The translations under genes were made by a program, and so were the position numbers. Of a DNA stretch of 64,000 nucleotides, positions 45,240 through 57,369 are shown piece by piece; the stretch's first letter is position 1, and each line of letters begins with the position of its first letter. A model generated the notes under the pieces. The model had not been told where the DNA came from, ran no database searches, and saw only the letters and a program-made list of their open reading frames with translations. This DNA comes from Dicyema japonicum (lineage: Eukaryota > Dicyemida > Rhombozoa > Dicyemidae). The stretch covers positions 26,960 to 90,959 of the forward strand of contig RDEW01000099.1 in the NCBI GenBank assembly GCA_011109175.1, written 5' to 3'.

Positions 45240-45355
45240 GTTTACCATTTATGTTGATTCCGGATGGACTCTTTCTGTAGAAGTGGAAACTGGATACATT
45301 TAGTTAGTTGTTTACTTTAACTTCTTTCTCGGTGTATCCGAATTTAATAAAATTT
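45240..45355 (+). mobile_element. AATAAA-tailed element fragment
   Basis: Matches the tail of the element at 31509-31830: TTATGTTGATTCCGGATGGA, AGAAGTGGAAACTGGATACA and TTCTTTCTCGGTGTATCC, then TTTAATAAAATTT. The body is truncated at its 5' side. Confidence 0.7.
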
Positions 45356-45500
45356 TTTTTAAACAAAAAATTTTTTTTAACAATTAAACAAATGTCAGTT
45401 GAGGAAGCCTGCTGCGTGGATTGCGAACGAGTTCCCTCGGAGTATGGCTATTGAAATCTTTTGTCTTAGCCATAACCCTTCGGTTAATAAATTAAATATA
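45356..45500 (+). repeat. repeat L, copy 1
   Basis: About 125 bases (including GTCAGTTGAGGAAGCCTGCT and CCTCGGAGTATGGCTATT) are present in reverse complement at 60338-60475 with very few differences. Followed by CGGTTAATAAATTAAAT, so it is a 3'-end retroelement fragment. High identity suggests a recent insertion. Confidence 0.8.
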
Positions 45501-45511
45501 TTTTTATTGTG

Positions 45512-45722
45512 GCCGCATGACGTCATGTGGTGCTATGTGGCGTCATTAGATCTACCCTACAGAAGAGACGTCCAATGCATGGCCGGCATCAAGAGGATCC
45601 AACTATTCTTTTTCCCGAGGGACAATGTCGTTACCTGGAGACAAGTTCTGGAACGAGTCAGGATAACAGGTTAGTTAGTTTGGTTACCTTCGGTCTTTGG
45701 AGAAATTTAATTTTAATAAAAT
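45512..45722 (+). mobile_element. GCCGC-head element with AATAAA tail
   Basis: Head GCCGCATGACGTCATGTGGT, then a body with CATGGCCGGCATCAAGAGGA (related to CCAGGCCGGCACGAAAAAGG at 31635) and an end GGAACGAGTCAGGATAACAG then CCTTCGGTCTTTGGA and TTTTAATAAAATAC. It begins 10 bases after the tail of repeat L, again head to tail. Two overlapping frames (45399-45674, 45527-45778) are not recognised. Confidence 0.6.
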
Positions 45723-45734
45723 ACGTTTGTGATC

Positions 45735-45796
45735 GCGGTTTATCTCATCTTAGTGTTGTTGCTCGCGATTTGTTGTGAGTTCGACTCCCATACCGC
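45735..45796 (+). tRNA. degenerate tRNA-like sequence
   Basis: GCGGTTT and ATACCGC can pair as a 7-bp acceptor stem with one mismatch, and GAGTTCGACTCCC has the form of a T arm and internal B box. The whole is only 62 bases and the D and anticodon arms are poor. It is more likely a tRNA pseudogene or the head of a tRNA-derived SINE than a working tRNA. No amino acid can be assigned. Confidence 0.3.
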
Positions 45797-47040
45797 TACA
45801 TAGTTTGAAAAATTCTTTTCTGCCTTTTGCTTTCCTCAATTCTTAAAAGGCGTTATGATTTCCACTTGACTCGCAGATTCCAGTGTTTGACACAGTTCCA
45901 AAAGGTTCCTTCTCTTCTTTACTCAAGTGGACGAGTACCCACAATAGAAAATATGGATGGGCGTGATTCTTGGAAAAGATCCGCCTCTCTCAGACCATAG
46001 GAGCTATATATACCTTAATTATGCGTTATTTAACTCCTGAACAGAATCAATAAAGTAATAGCCCTTAAGCACTGAGCCCACAATGAGAGTCACCCTCATG
46101 ATCGCGAGCCCAGTGTTCTGGAAGAGCCATCGTGTCATTTTAGGATCACCCTTCCGCAGTCTTGCAAACCTCACAATTAACCTGATAAACTGACATGGTC
46201 AGGACATGCACGCAAGACGTCTCCATTGGGATCAAGTGGAAAGTGAACAATGCTGCGGTACTTACTTCCTTCGTGTCTTCATCAATACTCTCTGCGGAAC
46301 TCGCATGCACAATTACATGAACATATTCGCGTTAGAGAAGTGTCCCTGCATATTATCGAAACACGTCCATTTTCTCAACGCCATGAAAACTCAACCACTT
46401 ACTATCACCTCTTTCAAAATTTCTGGTATATGGAAAAGTCAATATGAACTGACGTTTATATTATTTCCTAAAAATAAAGTTTTTAAATGATCTTTGAATA
46501 TTCGTTCTATTCGTCGTTCTGATCAACTGATTTCCCACTATTCTAAAATTAATGTCCTCAAGATTGATGCAACCTATTCTCCTACATAATGGACTCTTAA
46601 GATATCAGATAAGCGAAAATTTGAAATAAAGCAAGTACACCAGGTCCCTTTAAGTAGTAAACATGTGGCAAGCATAGTTAGTTAGTCAAAAGCTCGTTCA
46701 TGTTTTCATGACTATGTCGGGTTTCGGTTAAGCCAGACTTTCAACAAACTTCACTGTCATGAGTGTCCGGGACATTTTGTCCCTTGCTCGTATTCAAATA
46801 TCATCCAAGTCATCCACGGAATTTAAATTTTTCCGATCCTTTGGTAGTCTTCTTTTATGCTGCCAATGTCCGTCTCGAGTTCCCTCGGAAAGCTGGTCTT
46901 ACGTTCGAATTGAAATACCCTTCCATGGAAGTATACTTAGGACATGCCCAAACAGCCTATCTGGACTATAAAATTTCACGGTTTGTTGGTTTAGCGTTGC
47001 ATATTTTCCTGGACCATTGAATTTTAGAATGGTCCTGAGG
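45797..47040. other. no gene recognised
   Basis: GC content is higher than average at 46080-47020, with overlapping plus-strand readings (46206-46490, 46759-47020). None has a family signature. Their overlap in several frames suggests decayed retroelement sequence. Confidence 0.35.
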
Positions 47041-48060
47041 TGACTCCGATGAAACACGTCAAGTTTACCCAACTCTTGTTTACTTGTCCCCCAAAGTGCC
47101 CTAGTGTATAACTGAATGGACGGATAAACGTGTTATACAATTTTAGCCGTAGTCAAGAGATGTGCCTTCTTTGTATCTAAATATTCCACATTTTCTTAAA
47201 GAAGATATTAACCAACATCTCCTGCTGATATCCTCCGGGTCTCCCAGTACTGAACCAAATTTCTTTTCGTATCTCCATTTTTATCATTTCTTAACGAAGT
47301 GCGTCCAATTTGTGCATAGCCTGTTTTGTTGATGGCTACAATTTTAACACGATACGGCTGATTGTTAACATGTAAACTCAGAGAACGACTTAAATGAAGG
47401 AAGTGTACTCAAATGAGACATCACTATCGGGTAAGCTACACTAAGCATTAATTGGGTTACAACACTTTTCGAAGTAGCACGTGTTTTGGACGATAAACTA
47501 GCGAGGAGTTGCTTTTTTAGTAGTTCTTTGTAAAAATGTAACTTCCTAGTTTGGCCGACAATCTGTGAGTGATAAATTATCATTTCTCTGTAGGAAGCAT
47601 TTCTTATTATTTCTGATGTACCGAATATATCTCACATCACTGAACTTGGAGGAATATTATTAATCCCAGGCATACAATCTTTGGTAAGCGCAGCACAAAC
47701 AGTCCTAACTAATTAATTCAAAAGAGGAACCCAAGGGGAACATCTGTTGTGCTGGCCAAATCAATCTTCCAATAGTACACTACAGGCTTCCGCTTCCGAC
47801 GAGAGGTGGAAAAATTGCTCAGCTTATTCCAATTTCATCGCAAGTTCTACTGTCGCGGACATCACTTCATTCTTCGGCGGAAAAGTTCTAATGTAATCTT
47901 CACCAGAGGATTTGGTCAGAAAAATCCCTTTCAACTACTTTGTCGTGCCAGAAGGATTCATCGCCTTACGGGTTGTATCTTTTTGACAAGAATTGACGTT
48001 TGCTGACAAATCCATCTTTCGGATTCGGACCCAAAACCTTCAAATCCAATGTCATCAGAA
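47041..48060 (-). pseudogene. decayed coding sequence, probably retroelement
   Basis: The minus strand stays readable over about 600 bases with few stops: GIFLTKSSGEDYIRTFPPKN, VMSATVELAMKLE, YREMIIYHSQIVGQTRKLHF and SSKTRATSKSVVTQLMLSVA. Base composition is GC-richer than the flanks. No domain is recognised; a LINE ORF1 or a linker region would fit. The plus-strand 66-codon frame at 47806-48006 is its shadow. Confidence 0.35.
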
Positions 48061-48799
48061 GGCCACCACCAGAAGGCACAAATGCAAGAGCAAACATTCG
48101 AATTTAATATGATTTTATTTAATTAATATTTTAAATAAAGTTAAATCTCCCATCGAAAGAAGCTTAGTGATAAAAAAATCCACTCTAACAGATCACAGTG
48201 AAGATAAACCTCTCCTCCATCCGAATGATAATAGTCAACATTTACATCCCCTGTATCCTTTTCCTACCATTGCTATTGTCTTGAACTCGGCTACTTTACC
48301 AGAATGGAAAAAATCTTAATGAACGCAGAGTCCCCTTGATTGGACTTACTACATGAATGTCACCATAGAAATGTATTTAGAAGATCCTGAAACAGTTCTT
48401 CCATGTCTTGGTCTTGAGAAAATTGAACATCTGACCACAGTATGAGTTTGTAATCCATCCAAACCGCAGTTGGAGAAAATCCTAAAGAAATGATCCAGTT
48501 GAGTGAAGGATATGAAATAATCTTTTCTATGCCGAGAGGTTGGTCTTTCCTGAGACTGGTGGGTCACATGGCGATACATTAATTGAACGAAGTAAGAAAA
48601 GAGCAGAGTATAGGATGAGGGCCTTCCACCAAGTAGGTCAAAAGAATAAAAATTAAGAAATAGGCTATTTTATGTTTCTGACTTAAATAGCATAAAGTTA
48701 ACCAAAAGATTTTTTATTAATCATTTTTTTCTCGAATTAGATGGCTGCCTATTAACCCGTATTTGTAATGATATGTACATTATTGAAATTTTTGAGTGT
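48061..48799. other. no gene recognised
   Basis: Nothing supported on either strand; the 76-codon minus reading at 48349-48579 has no family features. Confidence 0.35.
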
Positions 48800-48945
48800 A
48801 TGACAATATTGAAAGTGTATCGAGGTCGACAAATAACTCAGGTGGATAGAAGGAAGCTGAATTTGGGAGAGGATCTGGATGATCTGAAGGCGGTTGCGAG
48901 AAACAGGAAAAAATGGAAAAAACTACAGCGCGTATCCTGAGACGC
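48800..48945 (+). pseudogene. LINE C-terminal end fragment
   Basis: The reading YRGRQITQVDRRKLNLGEDL, then DDLKAVARNRKKWKKLQRVS and a stop resembles the last 40 residues of CR1/L1-like LINE polyproteins, where a DLxxxAxDRxxWRxL block ends the protein. Only this end remains. Confidence 0.5.
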
Positions 48946-49118
48946 ATGTCAAAAGTGAAATCTCAAATTAATTAACTTTTCTAGTTCTGCGGACATTTCT
49001 ACTACTAATAATTATTATTGAACTTATAGACATTATAGGTTTACTTAGTTGTCTATATTCATACTTTTTATTGATATCAGTTCTAAGGACAACTTGCCTC
49101 CTACAAAATAGTCGGGGT

Positions 49119-49300
49119 TAGTTAGTTAAGTAACCCCGGCCTCACTATCTTGGAGGAGGCCAGCAGCTATTAAATAGGACGAAAAATGCGGTCGCTCCCA
49201 TAGATCGGTCAGTATTGGTATTGTAGACCAAGGTTGTGATAATGCATGACATTTAAATAGGTGATTTGTTGCCTACATGTAGAGGTTGAAAAGAGACAGA
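49119..49300 (+). mobile_element. SINE-like element C, copy 2
   Basis: GTTAGTTAGTTAAGTAACCC followed by CGGCCTCACTA matches the head of the element at 39571. Shared inner blocks are GCTCCCATAGATCGGTCA and AGGTGATTTGTTGCC. Both copies start at the same base, which suggests a true 5' end. Confidence 0.65.
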
Positions 49301-51127
49301 GGATGTCGTACGTCAGTTGATAGGGGTTGCCCACATCGTAGATGAGCCAGGTTTACTCGGATGTCCCTTGGAAGAGAGGGTTCTGATGGTCTATTGGTGG
49401 AGGGGCCGGTGTAGTATTTTATTATCATCGAGTTTTCGGATGGTTCTCGTAGAAATAAAATCGTGTATCTGTTTCAGACGACTCCGATCATACGGGATGG
49501 AAGGGGATGGATGATAGCATTCGAGACAGGTCACTGGTTGTCAATTTTTCTATTGTTTTGGGGTTAGCATAGAGAGTGGCAGGAATAGTCAGCAACCTTT
49601 TAAGCCAGAGCCAATTTTTGCTTTTTTGGCAATTAAAAATTGAAGAGCCACTTTTTTTAATAATAAAACATAACAAAATTATATTTAATGTATTTAATGA
49701 GATAATTGACCCTGCATTACCTTCGCCAATAGTGAAATTGCAGAAGCTATTTTAAGGTGATCTTGTTGCATCGTCACATTTCAAGACATCTTATTAGTTC
49801 TATTCGCAGTTTTTTGAGGATAAGGTGTATTTTTAATTTGATTAAAAATCTCTGTTGGAATAGTCATGACAATTGTAGAATACAGGATTTGATGTATTCA
49901 CCATCTGTGAATGGTTATCTCATTTTTGGTCTTGTAACTGACGATATAGCTTCCAATATTAGTTGTCCTAGCAGACTGCTTCCAAATAATTAAGTGCCGA
50001 ACTTCCAATTTATATAATTTTTTTAAATTTCTTCCACAGCTAATTTTTCGTGCATCGCCAAATAGATATTTTCTTTAAAAATACTTGAATTAAAGTGTCT
50101 CTCCAGATTTGACTTTTTGTTCTGGTTGAATGTTTCGTGGCAAGGGAGACATTTTGGTAGATGATCTGAGCTTTATATGATGGCTAAAGTCACAGTCCAT
50201 TGAGGTTGAAAATGACGTTTTCTATTCATTTTTTTACTTATTTTCTCATTTATTGACAAAATCGACGACACACAAACAGAATATGATTAAGCGAGTAATA
50301 TTAATAATAACACCAGAGACCACGGTTACACAAACTAACTATTCACGTGATCCCAGCACGCTTAGCAGGGACCTTGTTTTGGCCCGATGTTCCTCGCTCG
50401 ATCCAACACAAGCACGTATCGGTCGAGTGACTGGGTCTTCGAAGTGACAACGGCGCGTTTCATTCGTATCAAAGCTTTAAGTGGCAATGGTGGCTGGAAC
50501 TCGTCAGAAATCCAGCGTTCTGTGATTTTGGAGGCTCTTACGGCTAGCCTCGATCTTCAAGATATTCGTCCAAGAGATAAATGGACCCCCATAAAAAAAA
50601 TTAAAATATTAAAAAATATGTATATGTAAATTAAAATAACAATTTAAATATAAAATAGCATCTAAATATTTTTTAAAACAATTATTCCCTTTCTATCTTA
50701 ATCTTTAAAATAGAAACGAGATGGCGTGGGCGAGGATAGCGAGTACAATAGCTGTAAAGCATGGCTCAAGCGAAACTTTTTTACGACTACGCGAAGGAGC
50801 TTTTAACTAACTAACTTATCTTAAAAGGTTAATTCTAATTAAAATGTTCTCTATCCAATTCGTTTCCTCTTTGAACAACTAAGGGAGTAAACCCAATTGT
50901 CACAGTCCTCATCCTTTTACTCAATATGTATTGTCATCACTGACCTCACACTCATCTCTTGAATTCCTTCATAATCAGACCAAGAGTAAATATCCTTTAT
51001 CCTTTCATTAAGTTTATCATAACGACGCGAAACGTCTACTCTCCAAAGTCTTGATTAACAGCGATTGAACATTACGCTTGATCTCTAGGTTCCGATTAAC
51101 AGGTCTTGGCGGCCTGATCTCTAGTTT
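49301..51127. other. no gene recognised
   Basis: GC-richer patches at 49310-49520 and 50330-50590 encode nothing recognisable in either direction. A short block near 49725-49760 (AATAGTGAAATTGCAGAAGC) recurs at 18063. The rest is A/T-rich. Confidence 0.35.
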
Positions 51128-51355
51128 CTAGCAGGACCTTTCGAAAGCCTCTCTTGGATTTCGATCACCTTCCGCCGAAAGGACAGGACAAAAAAATTCT
51201 TTAATAAATGAGATTTTATCTGAAACTTCATTAAACTCCAATCGGAAAATCCCGCAACATTTCCAATAATTCTGGCGTTCTTCAGAGATTTCATCCACAT
51301 AATAGGTTTGCAAATTTAATACTCCCCATGCTTTTGTCAATAGCCGAAAGTTCAA
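51128..51355 (-). other. unidentified coding-like reading
   Basis: A 75-codon reading (NFRLLTKAWGVLNLQTYYVD, then EERQNYWKCC and EFFCPVLSAEGD) has protein-like composition. It lies just downstream, on the same strand, of repeat F copy 2, so it may be the next part of the same transposon. The family is not recognised. Confidence 0.35.
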
Positions 51356-51389
51356 CTGGAATACATCATCTTCACTATTTTATAGGGTC

Positions 51390-51660
51390 AGTTGCTTGAA
51401 AAAACTACCGAGTCTCACGTTCGTCGTGGCTTTTTAGTGTAGCGGTTTCCAAGTTTTTTTTTATGAAACAAAACGATTTCTCACTTATTCCTTCACTTGT
51501 GTCATCAACAATGGGGTTGAACGTTAATCGATCTCGTAGACTTCGTATTTTTCTCCTTTGCCCTCATTGTTTTTTCAATGGCATACATTGTGTCTACTGT
51601 GCTCCCGACAATGTTGGACCGGCAATGGGGGTCCACGCTAGTAGCATCCCATACCGAAGG
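51390..51660 (-). repeat. dispersed repeat F, copy 2
   Basis: Reverse complement matches 24830-25070 at DNA and protein level (ACAATGAGGGCAAAGGAGAA here, ACAATGAGGACAAAAGAGAA there). The plus-strand 71-codon frame at 51463-51678 is its shadow. Confidence 0.7.
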
Positions 51661-51899
51661 TTTCTTCTCCACGAATAGAAAAATTGTGATTCAATCGGGC
51701 CGTTTTTTGTTTCCTCTGTCATAACCAAAAGGTACAACTATGGAGGAGTATCCTGCAGAACACAGGCACACTTAAAATTACTTTGATTTAATAGTCATGC
51801 ACTTCTTCAACAAGAAATGGCATGATGTCCATGACAGTCGACGGTAGCGCCACACTGAAATTTGTGAATTTGACAAATTTTCAATCCAAACCTGAAGAT

Positions 51900-52035
51900 A
51901 CCGGTGGCGGACATTATCGTCATCAAGGTGGGTCCGACGCTACCAACTGTGAGGGAAATTGATCTAACGTCACTCCATTCGCATCTTCAAGTGGAGTTGG
52001 TTTGATTGGTTTAAAAGCCTCTCATATTTATCTTC
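51900..52035 (+). repeat. dispersed repeat E, copy 2
   Basis: Same-orientation match to 42530-42690, diverged by short indels. It is followed by GC-richer sequence to about 52220 that is not found at copy 1. Confidence 0.65.
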
Positions 52036-55000
52036 GCAAATGGTCGTGCTGAGGCATCGTCACTTTCAATGCTTCATATCTGTGATTTCCAACGATTCTG
52101 TTTGGAGAATCATCCTGATCAGCAGTTTGCTGGAGCACGAGGGAGGACAGATATGCGAGGCAAGCCCAAATCCTTAGGTGAAAGATTCCAGTCCACCCCA
52201 GCTAACGGTAAGGTTGCTTAGTCGTCCGCAAATTTAACATTGGTGATACGTGTTCAATAGTGCTCGTAATAGAGGCTGTTGCATTTTTAGGTAACAGGGT
52301 CCGCATAAGCAATTTCGACGATGTTGCCATTAGAACTTATGAAGGTCCCGTAATACCGTCTCCTGATATATGGTAAATTGAACCAACATTGCATGTAAAT
52401 TCACGAATTTTAATGAAAGTACTGTGCTTGGTGAGAATTTGTAAATCTCTTTATGTCAAATTAATTAATGGCAGCTTCCATAGTTAAAAATTTAGTCCAA
52501 AAATATTGAAGATTGCACTATTTTCTCTTTCAACGAATGAATGCTATCATAAGTGATTCGATTTTATTCCACAATTGAGGATATTTTTTTCTGAGTAACC
52601 CAGAATCGTTGATATCCATATTTGCTAAATCTGACTTTAGCTTCAAAGTCATATTTCAGATTTAATAAATTTTCTGTTATTTCTGGAAATATATTAATGT
52701 TTTCAGCTTCAAAATAAATTTATATACCAATCAAAAAATTTAAATTTTAAAAATCTTATAAAATATTTTAAGTAATTTTTTATAAAAGTACACACAAAAA
52801 AGTAGAATTAATCAGAAAAGCACATGATAAATAAAATCTAATGCAAATATTTACAATAAATAAAAATTAAAATTCCAGCGCCCCCTTATATGTTCAACCG
52901 CCATTGATATATATAGAGCAAAACAATCTTTCTATTTTGTAGCGTCTTCTTACATCTACGTTAGGCTCTCTTCGTCGTAGGTCAGTGATGCCCTCGTAGA
53001 TAACTTGGCAGAGAGGAACTAGTGATCACTGACGATAGCTGCACCTCCGTAAGACCACGAGAAATTAGGAGTGATTTTTCTTTGATGTAGTCAATTTGGT
53101 TGAAAATGTTAATAGAGCCTTCAGTAGGTAAGAATTGTTGCCCAGTTCATGTCGTTTTATGACGTGCAGAGTTTTGGAAACCAGTATTAGATAGAAAGAG
53201 ACCAATTCCTGGCAAAATTCTGCCAAGATAGTTCCCGGAAAGTTTATGGTCCTCTTTCGTGCTCGCCTTTCATTTCCTCTACGAGTTCACACTTTCTCAT
53301 TCCATTTGCCGGCAATGGAAAATATGTATGATGAAATGAGGTCTGTTAATGTTTTTCCTAATTCTTCGTAGAACAGAGTTCTTCCAGATTTTTTAGGATA
53401 CATCCACTGTGTGGATTAAAAGTTAAGCAATATTAAGCGGTAATTTTCATGTATTTCATACAGTCCATTTTTTTATTTTAGGCTCCTTAAGCAGCATACA
53501 GAACCTCGGTATTTCTCAATCGGAACATAGAAGGTGCCTCTTACCCACGTTATTCAGACCTCTGACATTGAAGATTAGGATAGTCAGGTCATTAAATTGT
53601 TCTGAATCCTTTGTAGGGATTAGTGCGACAGAGGCACGTCACCTCAACCAAAAACGAAGATAATCCATAAATTGAAAAATAGAAGTGAATTTTTTATTAT
53701 AAAATTTATCTTTTTTAATATTTTTTAAATTAATTAAAAAATTTAAATTTAAAGTCGTAGTGCGGAATATGAATGCGAGTAAGATTTAAATTTAAATTTA
53801 TCGAACTAAAAACATCGTTGTCGCCAGAATGAAACAATTCAGGTGATCCTGGTCTCCCTCAGAGTCTTCGCATGCTCGGACTTGAAGAAAGTGCCGTTTA
53901 TGTGGAACTCCCCTAGATGGTTGTTGACTAATGGTTCTTTTTGGATATAATTTAGGATTATATCTGGCGCTACCAGAGATTGTGAACCACACGGTGCACG
54001 CTAACAAATCAAGCTCCCGGGAGCCAAAGGAGAAGAGGAGAAACAGAAGAATCAAACAAACAATCTTCAATTCATGTGACCATATAGCACCATAATAATT
54101 TTGGCGCCACGTGGCATAGTATCCAAAATAGTATATGAAATTTATTATAACATATTTTATCAATTAATTCCCACAGCATTTAATTTAATGGATAATTTAT
54201 CGAAACTATGCACTGAAGTGTCTTCCTGCTCTCAGAAGTTACATGAGAACCTCATTTGGTACAACGGTGATTCACTCTATTTCCAAAGTTAACCTTCAAC
54301 AATTTTGATTACATTGTACCTTTTTTGTGTGGTTTTACAGCCTGGGACTAAAATATTCAAGACGAATTGGTGATTGTCTACATTTTTGAAAAATATATTT
54401 ATTTCCTTCACTGTTTTTGTGATGGAGACTCCACATTCTCTAATATTCCTGAACAGTTGATAAAGACGGGAGTATTCCTGGATGGTTGAACCCCGAAAAA
54501 AAACCGAAAATTGGTTATTTTATTCACTAACTGAAGGTTTTTTCTCGTAACTAGTGTGCTTCACCCCTTCAACCCCACTTTTTTTGTTTCCGCCATTTCA
54601 AGGCCGTTCAAATAGTCAGCAGCTACCAAAACACACGTGCGTACTCCAATTCGTTTCTACGCAATGTCGTACACAGAGATAACCTTCAGCTTACAAAAGT
54701 ATATTTAATATCAATAAACTAGGAATTGACATGTAACACTGAACTTTTTCTGCCGGAAACGAGGATTAGGAACTTAGTTGGTGTGGAGATTTGACTTTCC
54801 TCTCCACCAGGTCGCCTCTGTAATGGTTCTTCTCTCGCGCTAGTTTGAGTTGGTTGACTCCTGACATTCCTCCGGTCAACTACTACCAAAATATGAGCTT
54901 GGATTAATCTGGTAACCATCATGGGTTGAATAAAGACATTTGGGAATATTATTTACCTCAACAGTTTAGGTTTCGAACGTTGATTTCGAAAAAAGAAAAA

Positions 55001-55891
55001 ACCATTTTTTGATGTACTCAATAAATCCGGATATTTTCGGGTTATGACTGAGATTATCGAAGGTTGATGAGAGTATCCTTCTATGCGACCTAACCCGTTA
55101 CTACTGAAAGAGTTCTATGCGAGTAGCTGTGGGGATAATCGGAGATATGTCGTTTTAAGAGTGTTTAGATTATATCTGGTTTGTAACTTAAATTTTAAAA
55201 GTTTTAGTCATTTTTACCTTAAGTCTTTCTCTGGTAAGAAGAACGTGGGTCCCAATTCTATGGACGGCTTTGTTGCTGCTGAGTCAGAATTTGACAGAGT
55301 GGTCCCTTCAGATTAGTTGGTAGTTTGTTTACTAATTGTAGTCTTCTGGGATTTTATGTCAACCGGTTGGAGGATTCTTTCAAAAGGCTGTTGCTTCTGA
55401 TTTAAAAACAAGTTGCAAACAAGAATAGTCTAGAATATTTTCCAAAATGCACACAAAAAACTAATAAATTATAAAAATCATTTAATTTGTTATTCTTAAA
55501 AAATGTCATGCCACAAAATTTTAGTATGTTATTTTAGCTAACGTTGCCGTAACTTTTTTCCATAATATATTTCATTAAAATTTTTAAATGGTTAGATTTA
55601 CAACTTTCACAAAATTTTGTTAAGATGAATTCGAGAGATAGCGAACTCATTACCTCTGACAATTTTGTAAGGAAATGAGGCTCAACAAACCAGCTCCCTT
55701 CTTTCTAATTCTTTTACTTACTTCGATAATCTATCCAACACGGTTTCAACAGGGTCGGTGAGCACGTTCGATTAGTCATGATGTTTCTACGGCAACTGGT
55801 TAAAATAGAGAAGAGAGATTTGTTAGCCGGACCATTTCCCGTTATAAAGAATGTATTTTGCCGTTACTTAAAACTGAAATTCCACAGCTCA
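52036..55891. other. long stretch without recognised genes
   Basis: Alternating A/T-rich blocks (52440-52900, 53690-53790) and GC-richer patches (52040-52390, 53010-53640, 53800-54080, 54720-54900, 55080-55320). The longest frame, 53798-54163 on the minus strand (121 codons), has a hydrophobic run (IVCLILLFLLFSFG) but no domain. A plus-strand piece near 55730-55830 is loosely like LINE sequence. No feature here is supported. Confidence 0.35.
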
Positions 55892-56799
55892 GAAAACAAG
55901 GCGTACACCACTTGGGAGATGATTGTATAAAGTGGAAATGAACAAAAGTTACTTGAAAAAAAATTATTACACTTCTTTATAGTGGATCTCCTTGTTTTCT
56001 TAGCATCAAAATATTCCATCCTCATAAAAATAGATTATAAAATTTTAATTTTTGGAAACATTGCATAATAATTAGATAATCAAAATTGCATAATTTTTAA
56101 ATTAATCATTAATATATAAGATTTGCAAACTAAAAATCAAAAATATATTGACAAAAACATTTTTCTTTGACGTTGAAACATTAATTCAAACATTAATTCA
56201 GGCTAATGCTGATTCAATCAAAAACACTTCTCTCAATAAATACATTTCTTCTAAAACATTACATTTTAAAAAATCTGTGAAGGTTACAATCTCAAGCATT
56301 TATCAGAATTCTGAAATAAACTAAACACAATTATTTTTATAAACTCTAACTAAACATTATTTGACAAATAGTTCAGTTTTGAATATAAATGAACATTTGT
56401 TTTACTTTAAAATCAAAACAACTTACATTTTAACAGATATGAGATAGTGACTATTTCCTCAATTATCGAATTTTGAAATAAAATTAAACAAAATCATTTT
56501 GATTAAAAAAGATATAAATCCATTGTAAGACATAAATTCGTTTTGCTACAAATTTTGATTGTTCGAAACACTTATTCTCCTGTTTGATGCAAATTTAATT
56601 TCGACGAATCCCTTTTTATCCTAAATTTATAGAATCCTTGACTGATGTATTCATCGTATTTGCTATTGCATTTTCCACAAGTAATCACTATAAATTGTTC
56701 TTTAAGTCATTGGCATCAAGGGAGATACAAAGTTCAACATAAAATTGGAAGACAAATTTTTATTCACTGACACAATCATACATTCCCAGTATTGCTTAA

Positions 56800-56945
56800 T
56801 TTACATTTCTTCACGTGCCGGTCTAAACGGCATATCGAGATCTTAATATCCTATTTTTTCACCATCTCAGTAGAATATCTTTTTTGTCCACAAATAGAAC
56901 AGGCTGACTCTGAGTCGTCAATTTGGACATTGTTGAGTATAAAAG
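56800..56945 (-). pseudogene. Cys-rich (zinc-finger-like) segment inside repeat H
   Basis: Minus-strand reading VQIDDSESACSICGQKRYST, then EMVKK, a stop, and ISICRLDRHVKKCKLSN. The C-x2-C...H-x3-C spacing is like ubiquitin-binding or C2HC fingers. Copy 1 has the same reading with two substitutions (15085-15205). The source gene is not known and may differ from the TOG-domain source. Confidence 0.4.
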
Positions 56946-57369
56946 CTAATATTTTAAATCACCGGTTTTCTTGACATGTTAGCTATTCAATCAAATCAAG
57001 TTTCAAGATGATACAGAAATGCAGATCATTAATGTTCAACTTTGACAAAAAATACATAAAAACTTATCCCCACTGGAAAAGCATGGACCTAGAACATCCA
57101 GTGATTTCCTTATCTATTTTTGTTGGACAAATTCCTTTCATAACTTTGTCCAAAAATCTATGAAATCTCTTATTCCTTTACGAATGATATACTCTTCTCT
57201 TTAATGTTCTGTTGACGTTTCCACGTCAATCTGCTTCAACTTAAAATTTCATCCTAAATCTGATTTTTTTATTACTACTCCACATGCGACTTTTGATTTG
57301 AAATGCAACTTTGTATTTTATTTATGATTTAATATTTAATTACTCATTACAATATAAATTTCTTGTATT

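Noticed and set aside
53798-54163. 121-codon minus-strand reading with a hydrophobic run
   Set aside because: Considered as a signal-peptide protein, but there is no recognisable domain, no exon chain and no duplicate to show constraint.
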